Origin: Verrucomicrobia subdivision 6 bacterium
GTDB lineage: Bacteria; Verrucomicrobiota; Verrucomicrobiia; Methylacidiphilales; Verrucolacustridaceae
Length of the DNA stretch: 64,000 nucleotides
Assembly (NCBI GenBank): GCA_947466515.1
Contig: CANIEM010000001.1
Span: 83,212 to 147,211, forward strand
Direction of reading: 5' to 3'
In this document: positions 63,761 through 64,000 of the stretch, piece after piece
Layout: every line of letters begins with the position of its first letter
How positions within the stretch are numbered: position 1 is the first letter of the stretch
Made by a program: the position numbers and the translations under genes
Notes under the pieces: generated by a model
The model's input: only the letters and a program-made list of their open reading frames with translations
The model's database searches: none
Told to the model about the DNA's origin: nothing

Positions 63761-64000
63761 AACATCTTTTGAAGCTGGAAGGAATGAAAGAGGCGGAGGC
63801 GCGAATCATTTTGGGCCTTGCACAGGCGGCGAAGAAAAACAGGAAAAAGAAGTGCTCTGCGAGTGAGGCCTTAGCCGGGCAAATCTGGGCATTGATTTTT
63901 ACTAAGGCGTCGACGCGGACGCGGGTATCTTTTGAAGTGGCCATTCGGGAGATGGGCGGAGTGCCGACCTTTCTGAGTGCGGCGGAGATTCAGTTGGGGC
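63757..64000 (+). CDS. argF: Ornithine carbamoyltransferase (3'-truncated by window edge)
   Basis: The first 81 residues are visible. The carbamoyl-phosphate motif STRTRVSFE is at 52-60, preceded by LIFTKA where EKP is more usual. [23 protein letters not shown] and GQIWALIF are normal for the N-terminal domain. ATG 63757 overlaps the argD stop as ATGA. The gene continues beyond the window. Confidence 0.9.
   Translation, partial: MKHLLKLEGMKEAEARIILGLAQAAKKNRKKKCSASEALAGQIWALIFTKASTRTRVSFEVAIREMGGVPTFLSAAEIQLG

Overview
The window is gene-dense bacterial chromosome with three tRNA genes and no insertion sequence, prophage, CRISPR array or rRNA. Its owner is a Gram-negative heterotroph: it has lpxK, a heptosyltransferase-type GT9 enzyme, a heptose-phosphate adenylyltransferase, tatC, lipoproteins and a PssA/Psd phosphatidylethanolamine route. 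Sulfatases and polysaccharide lyases without SusC/SusD, a small SWIB protein, a cNMP-FHA fusion and a Coa1-like protein best fit the Planctomycetota-Verrucomicrobiota-Chlamydiota group, most likely Verrucomicrobiota. That placement is inferred from gene content only. The + strand is G-rich even across minus-strand genes, so it is probably the leading strand. GTG and TTG starts and 4-base ATGA overlaps are common.

Layout. 1-5.9 kb: a partial maf, a cysteine-less TlpA-like lipoprotein, a cNMP-FHA protein, pssA-psd, and a cofG-cofH pair (deazaflavin FO synthase). 5.9-6.8 kb: a SWIB protein, a histone-H1-like basic winged-helix protein and tRNA-Ser. 6.8-13.3 kb: an epimerase, a pteridine-reductase-type SDR with a divergent DHPS-like protein, a Coa1-like protein, a Bax-like glucosaminidase, TerC, FabI and a HAD phosphatase. 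13.3-25 kb: mainly housekeeping (NlpC/P60, MBL hydrolase, 5-FTHF cyclo-ligase, TatC, MiaB, GT9, type Ib DAHP synthase, an NtrC-type regulator, RluA, YmdB, XseA).

25-38.4 kb is a polysaccharide-degradation island. On + it has an esterase-like hydrolase, an alginate-lyase-family protein, a beta-helix protein, two sulfatases, a DUF6250-like protein and a PL6 lyase. A three-gene minus-strand operon (DUF2264, sugar isomerase/epimerase, 2-hydroxyacid dehydrogenase) sits inside it. Exported depolymerases and sulfatases would release uronate oligosaccharides, which the three proteins without signal peptides would process inside the cell. Three of the exported enzymes end in lysine-rich tails.

38.4-44.5 kb: lpxK, then dnaK, groES, groEL and a MOSC protein. 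dnaK has a canonical -24/-12 sigma-54 promoter, two 19-base direct repeats at enhancer distance and an overlapping sigma-70-like promoter. 44.5-47.4 kb: a four-gene polar amino-acid-type ABC importer. 47.4-64 kb: BtpA, a VOC protein, pyruvate kinase, a PAS protein, a BrnT/BrnA-like toxin-antitoxin pair, a heptose adenylyltransferase with purN, tRNA-Gln, purE-purK, flavoproteins, PatD-type aldehyde dehydrogenase, tRNA-Thr, a DndA-like cysteine desulfurase, phosphofructokinase, type Ia DAHP synthase, argD and a partial argF.

No gene-free stretch exceeds about 300 bases. The longest (39612-39883) is the dnaK control region. All assignments come from reading the sequence; no database search was run.
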